In this document: positions 35,392-48,147 of the stretch, piece after piece
How positions within the stretch are numbered: position 1 is the first letter of the stretch
Layout: each line of letters opens with the position of its first letter
Assembly: GCA_003254885.1 (NCBI GenBank)
Contig: QANT01008482.1
Location: forward strand, 1-64,000
Length of the DNA: 64,000 bases
Reading direction: 5' to 3'
Origin: Purshia tridentata
Lineage: Eukaryota > Streptophyta > Magnoliopsida > Rosales > Rosaceae
Notes under the pieces: generated by a model
The model's database searches: none
What the model was told of the DNA's origin: nothing
The model's input: only the letters and a program-made list of their open reading frames with translations
Program-made: the position numbers and the translations under genes

Positions 35392-38291
35392 GTCTTTTTT
35401 AGTATAATTTTTGTTTGAGGTGCATGCAATCCTAGAAACCTTCCATGCCTTGGAAATAAGAAATAAATATTTTTAACAACTAGAGCTAGAGTTACCGTAC
35501 GTATAAGGTACTATTAAATGCTAATAAAGTAATAATTATGTTATAATTTATGTCTGGCTTTATATTTTTTTATTTTTTTTATAAGCTTGCTTTGCTTTAT
35601 GTTATTTCTATGTTGAGTACAGAGTTTTTGGTGTGAACTGTGCGATACCAAATTACCTTTTGTAATTTCATTGATAACAATTAAAAAATGACCTCATGTA
35701 GCTGGATATATAGGCTTGCTAGCTACCCAATTAACCAAAAAAATAAAAATATATTAACTCATAAAAAAAATCAAACAAGTAAGAGAAAAAATAAAAAAAA
35801 ATATATAAGTATATTTCAATTGTACCAATATCTGGGTTGGTATATATATATTTGAGCTGCTTCATTTCTTTAGTTTTGAGGGTAAATCTCATCTTTTCAT
35901 CTCATCCCCTTCTAGGGTGTAGAATGTGTTCGATAGAGGCGTTATGTTAGGGTTTAACTCTGAGATTTTGGAGCTAAACCATAACATAAAAGCTGACAAA
36001 CCATAACCGATCGATTGATTGGTACAATTGAAATGTATTTACAAACCAAAGTCAATCGTTCGTTTAGTACAGTTAAATCCTATAATTAATTATAGGATAA
36101 TATAATAATATTAATTAGGATATATAATATAATATTATAATATTAAAGTAATATACAATTAGAATAATATAATAATAATATTAGAATAATATTAAGATTT
36201 ACATATCATTAATTTTAGGATAATATTACATATTTTTTAAATTAAAAACATAAGGATAATATTTTTGGACCTTGGTCAAAAATAAAAAAGTATTAAGGTA
36301 TTAGTCTAAGAAAGAAGAAAAAATTGGACCGGCCTATAAATCACCCTATGGATAATGACAATGAATAATTAGAAATAGGTCCAATTTTGAAGGGTCATTC
36401 AGACTGAAACCATCTATAAATTTAAATTCATACTTAAATCTAAGTTTTTAGACTGAGCTCCAAAAAATAGACTTTTTAAAATTTTGACTCATATTATCTA
36501 TTAAAATTAAGATAATCAATATGAATTAATTTTAAAAATGAAAGATAATATATGTTCAGACATATTTAATCAAAATATTCAAGATTATCTAGTTTTATAT
36601 TTTTTAATTTAAAATAATAAATAATTATATCCGTTTATATTATATAATAAAAAAATATTAACTCATAAAAATAATCAAACAATTAAGAGAAAAATAAAAA
36701 TATATATAGGTACATTTCAATTGTACCAATATCTGGGTTGGTATATATATATATATATATTCGAGTTGCTTCATTTCCTGAGTTTTGAGGGTAAATCTTA
36801 TCTTTTCACCTCATCCCCTTATAGGGTATAGAATGTGTTCAATAGAGGCGTTATGTTAAGGTTTAGCTCCAGGATTTCGCCCAAAATCCTGGAGCTAAAC
36901 CATAACATAAAAGCCGACAAACCAGAGCCGATCGATTGATTGGTACAATTGAAATGTATTTACAAACCAAAATTGATCGTTCGTTTGGTACAGTTAAATC
37001 CTATAATTAATTATGAGATAATATAATAATATTAATTAGGATATATAATATAATATTATAATATTAAAGTAATATACAATTAGAATAATATTATGATAAT
37101 ATTAGGATAATATTAAAATTTACATATCATTAATTTTAGGATAATATTACCTATTTTTTAAATTAAAAACATCTGGATAATATTTTTGGACCTTAGTCAA
37201 AAATAAAAAAATATTAAGGTATTAGTCTAAGAGAGAATAAAAAATTGGACCGGCCTATAAATCACTCTAATGACAATTCCCACCGTTGTTTGAGAGTTTG
37301 AGTTCATTCTCAAATGACTCAAATTTATATTTGGACGAAAATTATATTACCCTTTTTCATTTTCCGGCTTTGTCACGTGAGATGAGCTTGTAGACGTGAT
37401 CAGTCCTGAAATATTATGACACATTTTGGAATTAATGGACCTTGAACCCACCTTGAGTGAGAAGAAAGAAAAATAGTAGTAGTTTCATTCCCCGACCTAG
37501 TGACGTGTCCCATCAATGTGGGGTATGAGGATTAATAAACCAAGGACATGTGCATAAATTGCATGAAAAACAAAGCTTGCTGCCATTGCCCCAACTCCCA
37601 ACTCCCAACCAATAATATATTAAACCATGGATCACATTGACACGGGTAGGTAGCTAGCCTTAGCATTAAATTGAGAATGTGATTCATTTTCCTAGTTTGG
37701 TAGCTTTAAATTATATAAGAGTTTGTAGCCAAAAAAAAAAAAAATTATATAAGAGTTTATGTTAAAAAATCTTTCAAAAAATTTTGTTGAATACATAATT
37801 ATATCATTCCTAATATATTCATACACTAAACAAACAAATGCAGCGAAAAGTTGTTGCCTTGAATATTAATGTTCCTACACCTTAATCCTATGGTCACTAT
37901 CTGTGTCTTCACAATTGGAAAACCTCATTTTGTCATACACCTAGTGCATTTATATTACTGTACAATTCAATGTTCCCGGCTTACTTTCTAATTAAGTACA
38001 TATATATATATATATACCTAACTTTGCTTTGTTTGTTTTTTTCAATGATCACCAGAGCTTCTAGGAATACCTGCTGGCTCACCAGAGGCTGCTATCTTCA
38101 CAAATTCTTCATCATCAACAACGACTGCTCCTACAACTGCTGGACAATCGGCGCCTGAAAAGGCTGGTAGCCCCAGTGGCACTCCCAAGCTTGGACCCCA
38201 CTATGGTGGTCTCATGGCCCTCGCCATCACCATCTTTTTCTTCGCATTCCCTGCCGTTGGATCTGCAACTGCCTCAAATCTCTATGTTTAG
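35012..38291 (+). CDS. GPI-anchored non-specific lipid-transfer protein (LTPG1/2-like)
   Basis: Two exons (35012-35363 and 38056-38291) give 195 residues. A signal peptide covers residues 1 to about 27. The eight-cysteine motif is complete: C35, C45, C60-C61, C74-x-C76, C106, C116. After it comes a Ser/Thr/Pro/Ala-rich linker (about 130-160) and a hydrophobic C-terminal tail (MALAITIFFFAFPAVG), the layout of a GPI-anchored surface protein. The joined residues NCPKLLGIPAGSPEAA match the LTPG1/LTPG2 type, which act in export of cuticular wax lipids. The splice A|AG restores the Lys of CPKLLG. The intron of 2.69 kb is unusually long for this gene type and carries a large duplicated repeat. A second ATG sits directly after the first (35,015). 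Confidence 0.92.
35745..36363. repeat. Long repeat copy 1 in LTPG intron
   Basis: About 620 bp that recurs at 36,650-37,277 in the same orientation, offset about 905 bp. It shares blocks such as CAATTGTACCAATATCTGGG, AGAATGTGTTCGATAGAGGC and TTGGACCGGCCTATAAATCA. In this copy the internal hairpin (35,942-35,989) has lost part of its loop side. No coding capacity was seen. Confidence 0.88.
36650..37277. repeat. Long repeat copy 2 in LTPG intron
   Basis: This is the same unit as copy 1. It contains a 27-bp inverted repeat with one mismatch (36,851-36,877 and 36,884-36,910, 6-nt loop). A wider pairing also exists between TACATTTCAATTGTACCAAT (about 36,711) and its inverse at about 36,938. A (TA)n run lies near 36,743. 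The two copies could be a tandem insertion of a foldback element or a local duplication. Confidence 0.88.
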
Positions 38292-39821
38292 AGGAGGAGT
38301 GGTGGAGCCATCGATCGTACGTAGCTAGCTCAAGTCCTTTTTTTTTTCTTGGTTTTTTTCGGCGATCTTTGGGACTTTTAACATTTGATTGCCTTGATTT
38401 GCATTGTGTCTGTGTCCTTGACTTGGTGATGATTATCACTATCTTTGTTTTCCTGGTGTTTAATGTTCTAATTTACATCTTAATTAAGCCTTTAATATTG
38501 ATTCCATAAATACTTATGTTTCAATTAACAAACTTTGGTAGTTGCATCCAGTTCAAGCCAAAAAGAAAGTGCTTCCAAGGCACCAAAGTGGCAGAGAAAG
38601 ATCAAAGGGCTTTTTTTCCCACTCCACAATTATTTGCAAATCCAAAATTGAATCTTACCTTCTGGAGTTTCTCTACTGCCAGTTACTGGCCATGCTGTCA
38701 TTAATTATGATATTGAATTAACCATAAATTGATTAATATTACTATTCTTCAATCTCCAAAGTCAACCAACTTTGCAATATTACAGAGCAAAAAGAAAAAA
38801 GAAAAAAATCATTATTATAGAGGACCTTGTTGGGGGTTGGGAAGAGGGGAAGTGCATACTATGCCCTTAAACCATACACATGTTTTTTAAAGAGTAGTTA
38901 CTGAATACTGAAACTCTTTTACAAAACTCATAAAGGTGGAGGAGTGCATATAATGTGCCTTAATAAATGTGCCTTAATACCTATATTTTGTTTTCATCAT
39001 CAAACATCCAAATTTGATAGATTGATAATTATAATATGGTGTTGGTACCCATTTCAAAGTCCCCTTCAAGAATCTTATTCCTGGAAAATTAAGACTCAGA
39101 AGAACTAAACAAGTCGAATTCTCTATTTTAAAGCCATGCATGCTATTCAAACTCTTTTTATGTTACTATTTTAAAATAATAAAATATTAAATTTATAGTG
39201 TATATCACAAAGTGAGGACGTGAATAACAACTTCCTTAATTTACTATATTATTCAAAATAACTATCTATATTGGAATCATTAATTCTTAAATGGGAAATG
39301 TCTTATAAAACGACTAATGTTTTACGTGTTACAATTTACTTGGTTTTATTTACCCCACTTTATAATAATAAATGTATTATCAATATTATATCTTTTTTTT
39401 TTGGCCAAAATATTATATCTTAAATGTATAATTTGTGTCCAATTTTCATTCATATTATAACATTTTGATTCATAATATTACATGCTGATGTCACTGTCAC
39501 CCACAAAATATTTCTCCATTGAACCGTGGTCCTGATGGAAGAATCTCTCCCGAAAAGCATGTAGGGCACCGGCCCAAAAAAAAAAGAAAAAAACATGTCA
39601 GGTCCTTTATTTTCATCTGAACCGTCCATCTTAGCGGGATCTGCAATCTTAGAGGACATCCAAACGGTGCGCATCGCCAACGACACAAACGCAAATAACC
39701 GTATAGAAAAACCCTCACAATATATCGTCGACGCCCCCAACATCACCGTTGCTTCTCTCTGGTAGGGCAAATTGCACATATTTGGCCTCTTAATCCAAAT
39801 CAAATATCACTCGCCGTCAAT
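38292..39821. other. LTPG 3' UTR and promoter of the zinc-finger gene
   Basis: No gene was seen. The region is AT-rich to about 39,480 and then less so up to 39,820, as expected for a promoter and short leader. Confidence 0.55.
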
Positions 39822-42800
39822 ATGTCGCAGGTAATTGTCTTACAGTTCGTTCAATTTCACGGCCTTCTCCTTTCAATTCCTCTCTCTCTCTCTCTCACGG
39901 CGACGAAGCCAAAATTATGGTTTTGGTGCCAGGCAATGTTGATTTGCTTAGGCTTATGAATAACTTAACTTTCTCGGTGTTCAGGTTGATAACAGGAATT
40001 CTTCAGCTGCCAAGCGTGCTAGAACCGATGGTATTTTTTATTTGTTAAAGCTCTTATTTTTATTTTTCTATTGCGGTTCCTTTGATAAAGTTTTGCTCTA
40101 GTATTACAGTAGGCGATAATTCAATATTTAAAATTTGAATTTTAGTAATACATTCATAATGTATGTATATATGTATTGCTTCGTAATGTTTTGAATGTGT
40201 ATTTAAAGGTTTCATATATGAATGTAGTTTTCCTATTATATTGTTGAAGTTTGCTCTTATATGTGGTGCTTGTAGGCAGTCGAAGGGAAGATGATTGGAC
40301 CTGCCCGAGCTGTGGAAATGTTAATTTTTCATTTAGAACAACTTGCAATATGCGTAATTGCACTCAACCAAGGCCGGCGGATCATAACTCAGTAATACAC
40401 TGACCACAAAAATCTTAAATACTGATATTACTCTGCTGACTGTGATTGTTTTAAATGCGTTTAAGTTCATTTGCTCATACAGAGAGTTTCTAGCATGCAT
40501 ATTTCTTGAAAACTGTTCTTTACTACATATATTATTGCACTTACTTTCTAAATGTTGTATGTCTGTTTGGATTTTTTCTTTTTCTTATCTCACTTCCTCC
40601 CGGGGTTGAGTCTTGTCAGCATTGTCAAACCCACTCAAATCGATTACATGGTCAAAATATCTTTTATTGCTAAGTTTTGGGTAGGAGATTGTACCACATT
40701 TTGAACTTGAATTCAGATTAACTGTATCCATTATCTAAAATTTTAAGCCCTTTTCTCATATTGTACTTTCCAAGATCCTAGATGAATCTGTAACACTAGA
40801 TAGAGAGATGGAGGTGGAGTTGGCAAGTCAGTTTTATGGGGATTTACTTTGCAGGTTATAACAAAAACTTGTAAATTTGGCCTGATTAGTAATTGAATGA
40901 CATGACATCTTTTTCGGGTGTATTTATAGCATGTTAGACGGCTGTTTATCTTTTGAGGTTTATCAAGGTGATAAGTGTTAAGATTTATATATTATGTGCT
41001 AGAGAGATGATATTTCAATTATATGTTGTATAGATTTGAAGGTCAAGTTTTGTACTTTTCAGAAATCTGCTGCTAAGCCTTTCCAGGCCCCACAAGGTTA
41101 CTCATCTGCTGCTCCTTATGTGGGTTCTGCTGCACCCTCTTCAATGTATCTTGGTGTGCCACCATATGGTTCTTCTCTCTTCAATGGATCATCTATTCCT
41201 CCCTATGATGTTCCATTTTCTGGGGGATCAGCATACCATTACAACTATGGTAGCCGCCTATCTACAGGCAGCCCCTACAGACCATTGCATTTGTCTGCAC
41301 CAACACCTTATTCTAGTGGATCCATGATGGGAAATGGTACGTTTTGACGGTTTTGACGGTGATGTCTTTTGTCTCCCTGCTGGGATTCTGCATGTGTTAG
41401 TACATTTGATTTTTTTGTTTACGCTTTTTAATCAAGTTTTTATTTTATTTTATTTTTTTCATTTACTATGCTGTGGTGTTCCCATGTTTCTGTGACCTCG
41501 ATTTTGTTAGTTTAATGTTTTGTTTGGAAATGCTACTCAAATTTATTGCTATGTAAACTTATTTATTTTTAAGTCTCATTGGTTGTTGTTGTTGCTACTT
41601 CAGTGTCTTTATGGTGACTCATTCATTTTTAATTCCTACTTCTTCAGGTGGAATGTATGGCATGCCCCCTATGATCGATCGGTATGGCCTGGGTCTGCCC
41701 ATGGGCCCTGGTCCTATGGTATGTCCAAAAGTCTGCTGTTATTTTTAGAATTTGGGGCTGGCTCATATATGCCTGGTTTTGACATTAGTTTCCTCCATAT
41801 CATAAATTTGACTTATGCTCTTTATTATTATTTTATAATGCTGTTGAATTTTTAAAAAAAGTTTATTTACAACATCTGATGCCCTGGTCTCTCAAATGTT
41901 TTCTATATTTTTTCTCAAAAGTCCAAAGGAAGCTCAAAATTTTGTGGAACTTGCTACAGCTTGAATTCCGTATTCTTGGATGTGGTAGAACAATAACTTT
42001 TTTTGATTATCTTTTGCAGGGTCCAAGGCCAGGATTCTATCCAGATGATAAATCTCAAAAGAAGGGTGCAGGTTAGTCATCTAGGCTTCCTATGAATATT
42101 TAAATTCATTATTTATATAATGGAAAGACTTCTATTTATATGATTACTGATTTTTTAATTTTATTGCACATTTAGATGCTACACGTGATAATGACTGGAC
42201 ATGCCCAAAATGCGGAAACATCAACTTCTCATTTAGAACTGTTTGTAACATGCGGAAGTGCAATACACCAAAGCCTGGATCTCAGGTCTCTCTCTCTCTC
42301 TCTCTCTGTGAATCAAATTTTGTATATTTTATCATTTTTCTGACGTGCAATGATAATCTCTTGCAAATGCAGGGTGCAAAAACTGACAAAAATTCTAGTA
42401 AGTCCATTTTCACCTAATTGATGTCTATTATCTCATTCTCTGAATCTATTTACTTTGTTGTCCTCATGTTGTAACTTCAATAACTATTTTGGTTTTCAGA
42501 GCAAAAGATGCCGGAAGGTAGCTGGAAGTGTGAGAAATGTAATAACATAAACTATCCATTCAGAACCAAGTGTAACAGACAGAACTGTGGAGCAGACAAA
42601 CCAGTTGAGTCAAAGAAGTCCCCTTCACCTGCCGCGGATGAAAATGATCAGGTTTGTTGTATTAGACATTTGTCTATTGGTTTCTTGGAATGGTCATTGT
42701 TTTTTGTGATTTGTGTACACATTAAAAACTTGATATACGTTATATTTTCTGAACTATTCTCATTAATGGATCAATTTCAAAGCCTTCCTTCCATGCTTGA

Positions 42801-42911
42801 GTATTTTTTATTTCTTAAATTTGTAGATGGATTTTGATTCTAGCTCTTTAATTTTCTTTATGTATATCTCCGGTGCATCGGTTAATTTATAATTGTCTAC
42901 TGTTCCAGTGA
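39822..42911 (+). CDS. Triple RanBP2-type zinc-finger protein
   Basis: Ten exons close to 285 residues: 39822-39830, 39985-40030, 40276-40391, 41063-41336, 41648-41718, 42020-42071, 42176-42285, 42373-42397, 42500-42651, and a last exon starting at 42909 whose first codon is the TGA stop. Three zinc fingers of the RanBP2/ZRANB2 type are present: W26-C28-x2-C31-x10-C42-x4-C47, W197-C199-C202-C213-C218 and W243-C245-C248-C259-C264. Between fingers 1 and 2 lies a Gly/Tyr/Ser/Pro-rich low-complexity stretch (about 58-188). Such fingers usually bind single-stranded RNA (GGU motifs in human ZRANB2), suggesting a role in RNA processing. Relatives include Arabidopsis At2g17975, from memory. Exon 1 encodes only MSQ. 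Confidence 0.9.
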
Positions 42912-45702
42912 GTACTAGGACATATTTGAGGGTTGAGAAGGTCCAGAGTTGTCATCCAGCATTGCTCAATATGGGTGTCTGAAAGTCAGTCTTGTCGTCC
43001 TCATGTTGCAGCGGTTATCGAGTTACTCTCCCTTATCATGATCTGTGTCAAGTTGTTGTATTAACTGCTATGGTATTTGTGGTCTATGTGGATCGTACAA
43101 TGCATATTGTGTCAGCCAGTATATCATCTGGCAAAGATTTTACAGGTTGGTTCTGGTTTCATTAGTTAGGCCCTTTACTTTTGGAATCTACTCATCTGTT
43201 CTAGTGAGTATGTTACTGGTTGGCTAAGAAGGTTACTGTAGTCTGTTTTTTCTCTGGTTTTTATTTGATCTCAAATTGTCTATGTCATTGAAGTATCTAT
43301 GATTAAACAGATGCTTCTGTTAGAAGTGCATGAACCCCCCAAGTTTGATTAATTAGGTCTATTTGTTTTAAAATTGGGGACAGAAGGTTTGCTTTTAGTC
43401 AGTTGCTTGTAGGCTAGAGGCTGTGAGCATGTAGTTTTCTTTTGAGTTTTCCATGCCTCAGGGATACACATGTTATGCTCCGGTTGTTCTTGTGGCCATT
43501 GAAATTGAGTGGCAGGACTTTGGTTACGGTGGTTCCACATCCTATTGCTATTAGTCTTGTGGCCATAAAATAAAGTAGTGAGCCTTGGAAAGAAGTCAAC
43601 AGGAGGCATTTTGCTTTGTCTTGCCAGTGAAGTAGCCTTAAAGTTCATGCCCTGTGCGTCTTATTTGTGCCTATATTGGCAAAATTTACAATTGTTGTAT
43701 TCGATAAACGCCTTGCAGATAGGCCTCGAGTAAAGTGTGTGGTGGAAGTCTAATGATACTGGGTAAAACTTTGAGTGAAGTGTCTGAAAATTGACCCTAG
43801 TTGATTTTGAGTGGGTCGTGTCTCTGTTCCTTAGGCTATTAGCCTTTTTGGTGAATCAGAAGTTGATGGTGCTAGATAGGTCGTGAATTTCCCTTTTCTT
43901 TTGAAATTGAATTTTTCCTATTTTCGTTTAATTTTTTTACATCACTGTGCTAAGGTATTGGTTGTTGCTACATATGGATGAGGGTTGTGTCAATTGAGTA
44001 CTGTTTTCTTAATTATTGCGTAATTGAAATGGTTTAAGAGTTATGTGCTTCTAATGATTGATCGCGAGTCACGACTAGGTTAGACAATACGCCAATACGT
44101 TTCAGTCCGAAAGAAAAACAAGGCTTTTAGTGATTCTATTTCTACACCTAAATAATTTATCCTTCACCTAGTTTACCAGATTCTGATAATTAAATCTTTA
44201 ATCTTTTTGCGACAGGAAAATTAAATCTTTAAATCACCCAGGATTTATTACTCTTCATTCGTTTAATACAAGTCAATTATTATTTTCTCTGAAACTCCAA
44301 AAGTAAAAAATAAATAGCGAGGTCAGCGATAAATTTTTTGGCTACGCTTCCTTTTAAAGGAATTGAAGGTTGGTTTTTGTCAGTAATTTTATAGAGGTAA
44401 AATTGTTATTAAAAATTCATGAAATGTTCGGCATAATAATGTATTGAAAGAAAACTGATTACAACTGAACACCTTGAATCCAGTCTGATTCTGACGTAAT
44501 CCATATAAATTTTAAGATCCATAGTAGTGAAACATGAATGGCCAATGGAGGGGACATAATCTGCTACGATGCGCCTGATGGAAACTTTGAGTAAATGACT
44601 TCGTGATTAAAGCAATGTCCCGCAAGGGCAAGACTGATAACAAATTCTAGTGGATTTGCGATAAGAACCTTCAAATCACCGTCAGTAAGCAATTGCTATA
44701 AACAAAACAAAAAAATTGGTCTGCAACTTCTAGCTGTTTAAAGGGAGAAAGTGATGAAAGAAAATTGATATCTTAAAAAGTTGCATTCTCAGGAGCTCAG
44801 TAGGTTAATGTATATATATCTGAGGTATTTGGTTCAAAGCACACAATGTCCCGCAAGGGCAAGACTGATAACAAATTCTAATGGATTTGCGATAAGAACC
44901 TTCAAATCACCGTCAGTAAGCAATTGCTATAAACAAAAAAAAAAATTGGTCTGCAACTTCTAGCTGTTTAAAGGGAGAAAGTGATGAAAGAAAATTGATA
45001 TCTTAAATAAATTTATATTTAAGTTGCATTCTCAGGAGCTCAGTAGGTTAAAGTATATATATCTGAGGTATTTGGTTCAAAGCACACTTCCCTAATATCG
45101 TTGGATAAAAAAGTAAAATAGAAATAACAAATAAATAAATGAAATGGCCACAAGGCTCTTATAAGATGATTGACGTGGGTTCGTTTGAAGTCCATGGTAC
45201 CCAGGCAATCTGCGCATATGGGTAGTCGACCTTCAATTTGATGTGGTACCCAAGGCAAGAGGAAAACTAATAATTCACTTAGATTGGCTACCAACCACTT
45301 TAAGGTTCCAATATTCCATATAGCATTCAAGTCAGGTTAAAGAAAAATCTACATATGTAAAGCAGTAACCCAGTCCAAATTACAAATTGTCAGATTATAT
45401 TGTATGACATAACAAGGAAATAGTAGAACTAGATTGAACAGACAGCTCTTCAATTCGCACCCATGATATGAAATCTTTGCCATAGCTGAATAGAAACGTC
45501 GAGATCCTGGAGATAAAACCCCCATTAGTATATTAAAAAAGAAGAAAACAATAGCCATGTCAACCATCATCAGATATTTAAATTTGATGATACATGCCTT
45601 GACAGGACACCAGATAGGATATGCAAAACAGGCTCTGGAAAAGGGACTAACCTTAACAAGTGTGGCATTATATGGCTAAAAGAACAGTTAACTGGCTGTA
45701 AG
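42912..45702. other. 3' UTR of zinc-finger gene, tandem duplication, SPL 3' flank
   Basis: The region lies between two genes that converge. The zinc-finger gene 3' UTR may extend to about 43,300 or further. A 231-bp tandem duplication lies at 44,613-45,087. No other gene was seen. Confidence 0.5.
44613..45087. repeat. Tandem duplication of a 231-bp unit
   Basis: Copy 1 is 44,613-44,843 and copy 2 44,844-45,087. Both start CAATGTCCCGCAAGGGCAAG and end GGTTCAAAGCACA. They are nearly identical except for a short AT-rich insertion (about 14 bp, near 45,007) and an A-run length change in copy 2. It is a recent duplication in intergenic or 3'-flank DNA. Confidence 0.93.
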
Positions 45703-48147
45703 TTAATTGAATTGGTTGGTGTGATGGCCAAATTCACACGGCCCTTTGAACAGATGAAGGTCTTGAAAGTGGTTTCTGCCAATACTCTGCCAATGGGAGA
45801 AATGCCCTTGGGTATCAAGGGATGATGGATGTTCAGTTTGCCAGTACTCTGAAGAGACTGGCATGCCTTGGGTCATTGCATGCATCACAGGTTGAGGCAT
45901 GTGGGCATGATTACTGTAATTGGCATTATCAAGTGAAACGGGCTTCCCTTCGCATGAAACCCAAGAACTCGTTGACAGAAGAGAGAGAGCACGATGAAGA
46001 TCCTGCGTTGCATCCATGTTGAAAGAGATCATAGATTCTTCAGGACCTGCAAACCCATCACCAAATAAAAGTTACATGACCTTTTAACAGATATGAATGA
46101 TATATACACTACGATGGCGCACTATATTTACATAGGTAACTGGAGTATGCACGGATTTCTTATGTAAGAAAACAAAGAAAACACAAGACAAGATTTACAG
46201 TTAAAGCAAACAAGTATGAATCACAAGGCTAGTTCCATTCTGATTAAGAATAGACCTTGGTTGAGAACCTCAGCCGCAGTGCCCTTAGATGGTGACAGCT
46301 TACTGGAATCATGATAAAGCATGGTTATGGAACCTGGAATTTCGTTGTTGGGCAAATTTAGCTGCCTGGTAGTGCCTCCTTCCTTTTCAGGATTTGGAAA
46401 ATATTCTTTTGTTTGTGCAAACTTGAAGCTGCATGCGCCATCCCATGCTAAATTTGTACCATGCCTTGTGTAAGCATGGTCCAAAACAAGGTTCATCTGT
46501 TGCCTCTCACCTGCATAGGTAAGCAAAACCAGCACCGATTTAATACAAATATGATTGTATGAATCTAAATATTAACTCTAATCCGAAAGCATGCCAAATG
46601 ATCAATATTGTGCATGGCATATCTCTCAAGGATGGATATCCCACGCAGCGTAGCAGCTGTAGCACCCAAAGGTAGTAATTCAATTGATGTAATGAATGAT
46701 TCTTAAAATGGATCTTTACCAAATAATTCCATCACAAGAGAAAAAGCATGTGACCAATCAAGAAGTTGGAACACTGTATCAGGGCCGTTAATCCCATTTA
46801 TTTATGGCAAGAAAAATAAATAAACCACTGGTTTTACTTCCACAAGGATTTGGATGGGCTTTACTTAATAAATATTTAAAATTCTGAAAAGCTCAAGCAT
46901 AAACAAATATATAAGACACATGTGAAAATAAAATCAAAAAACAATTTAAAATATTTGCATCCTTGATGAGTTTAAAACAAAAACAAAACTATTAAAAGTG
47001 GTTATGTTATATCATGATTTGGTGTATGCCTGTAAGCAGCTTGAAGAACCAGCAAATATTTATGAGTTTAACACCTGTGCTATACAGTGCTGAAGACAGC
47101 CTTGCTGGATTTCGCACTGCTTCTGCCTGTGGCTTGCGGCGCCTTGCATTGTGATCAGAAAGTCGCCTGCGACAGCTTCGCTTCTTTTCATCAAATTCTG
47201 AAAGGCCATGGAACCTTTGACAGCACAAAGTATTTTGCAGATCAAGATCTATATGTTAGAAGCCAAGAAGGAACTGAAGCTCATTTTGATTGAACAATTA
47301 AAGAATAAATCATTGTTATAATTAAGACATGTAGATGAGTATGATTGTCCAGAGGATCTTTAGGCTACAGTAAGAACAAGAAATAAAAAAATAGTCAGAA
47401 AACAAGTAATTTCTGGGTTTCATTATCTTCCAAGCAGTCTATTAACTAGCTTTACCTGCTACACTGCTGGCAAAACCGACGTTCCACACCATCTACAATG
47501 ACCTTTGGTGATTTGGAATGATTCTCACAAATCCTATGTTTGCGATGGTAATCTTTGGCTGACAACAGATCAAGGTTGCAGCCTTCAACTTGGCAGCGTG
47601 TTGCAAATGTACTCTGACCAGTGGACTTCAATCTCTTTGCCTTTGTTGCCATTGACGTGGAAATTACAGAAAGAGAAGAGTTCTTAGAATTATTTCCTGC
47701 ACAAACATCTTCAAAGTACATCCGCTTACCAAGCTTTAGACTGAGCAATGGCTCACCAGAGCCAGCTGAAACCTCATGAGTTGGAGAACATCCAAGGGCT
47801 TCAGCTTTAGCTGATTCTTTTTTATCAGTAAAATCCGGGAAACCTTCAAAAGCCTCAAGGTTGAAGTTGGATTTCTTACTTTCCCCAACTGAAGAACTAA
47901 CAGAAGCTGATTTAGAACTCTTTGATGAAGCATCTCCTAAATCAGACCCAGAGACACCACTACCCCCATCGCCCCCAGGTGAATAGAAAGATTCAGAGTT
48001 CATTCCTCTTTCTCCTTCAATACCCCAGTCTGTTGGTTGTAGCTTCTTAGGATTGTCAGTTACTTTTGCACCAAACATGAAAAGGTTCTCCCAGTCCCAT
48101 AATGAAGGAGGTTTTTCATTCCACTCCATCAGCAACAGAGAATTCAT
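45703..48147 (-). CDS. SBP-box transcription factor (SPL2/10/11-like), miR156 target
   Basis: Four coding exons (48147-47456, 47214-47075, 46510-46256, 46046-45703) give 476 residues. The SBP DNA-binding domain spans residues 185-260. Its zinc ligands are C185, C190, C207, H210 and C226, C229, H233, C245, followed by the nuclear localisation stretch [21 protein letters not shown] proteins bind GTAC cores and control phase change, flowering and organ development. The usual intron splits the domain between CQQCSR and FHGLSEFD. A miR156 site overlaps RALSLLS (381-387) in the last exon. The N-terminus [16 protein letters not shown] and the single-site layout suggest the SPL2/10/11 clade. Translation may start at 48,147 or at the in-frame ATG at 48,129, which matches SPL2-type starts. 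A spliced 5' UTR exon is likely near 49,850. Confidence 0.94.
45973..45992 (-). promoter_or_regulatory. miR156/157 target site in SPL coding sequence
   Basis: On the mRNA strand the 20-mer reads GTGCTCTCTCTCTTCTGTCA, the standard miR156-complementary element of SPL genes, encoding RALSLLS. It predicts cleavage or repression by miR156 in juvenile tissue. Confidence 0.93.

Noticed and set aside
39450-39803. 117-codon minus-strand frame upstream of the RanBP2-finger gene
   Set aside because: It overlaps that gene's promoter and leader, has a low-complexity Phe run, and resembles no known protein.
45972-45992. Plus-strand string TTGACAGAAGAGAGAGAGCAC looks like a mature miR156/157
   Set aside because: It is the reverse complement of the miR156 target site inside the SPL coding exon, in the correct SPL frame (RALSLLS). 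There is no precursor hairpin around it.
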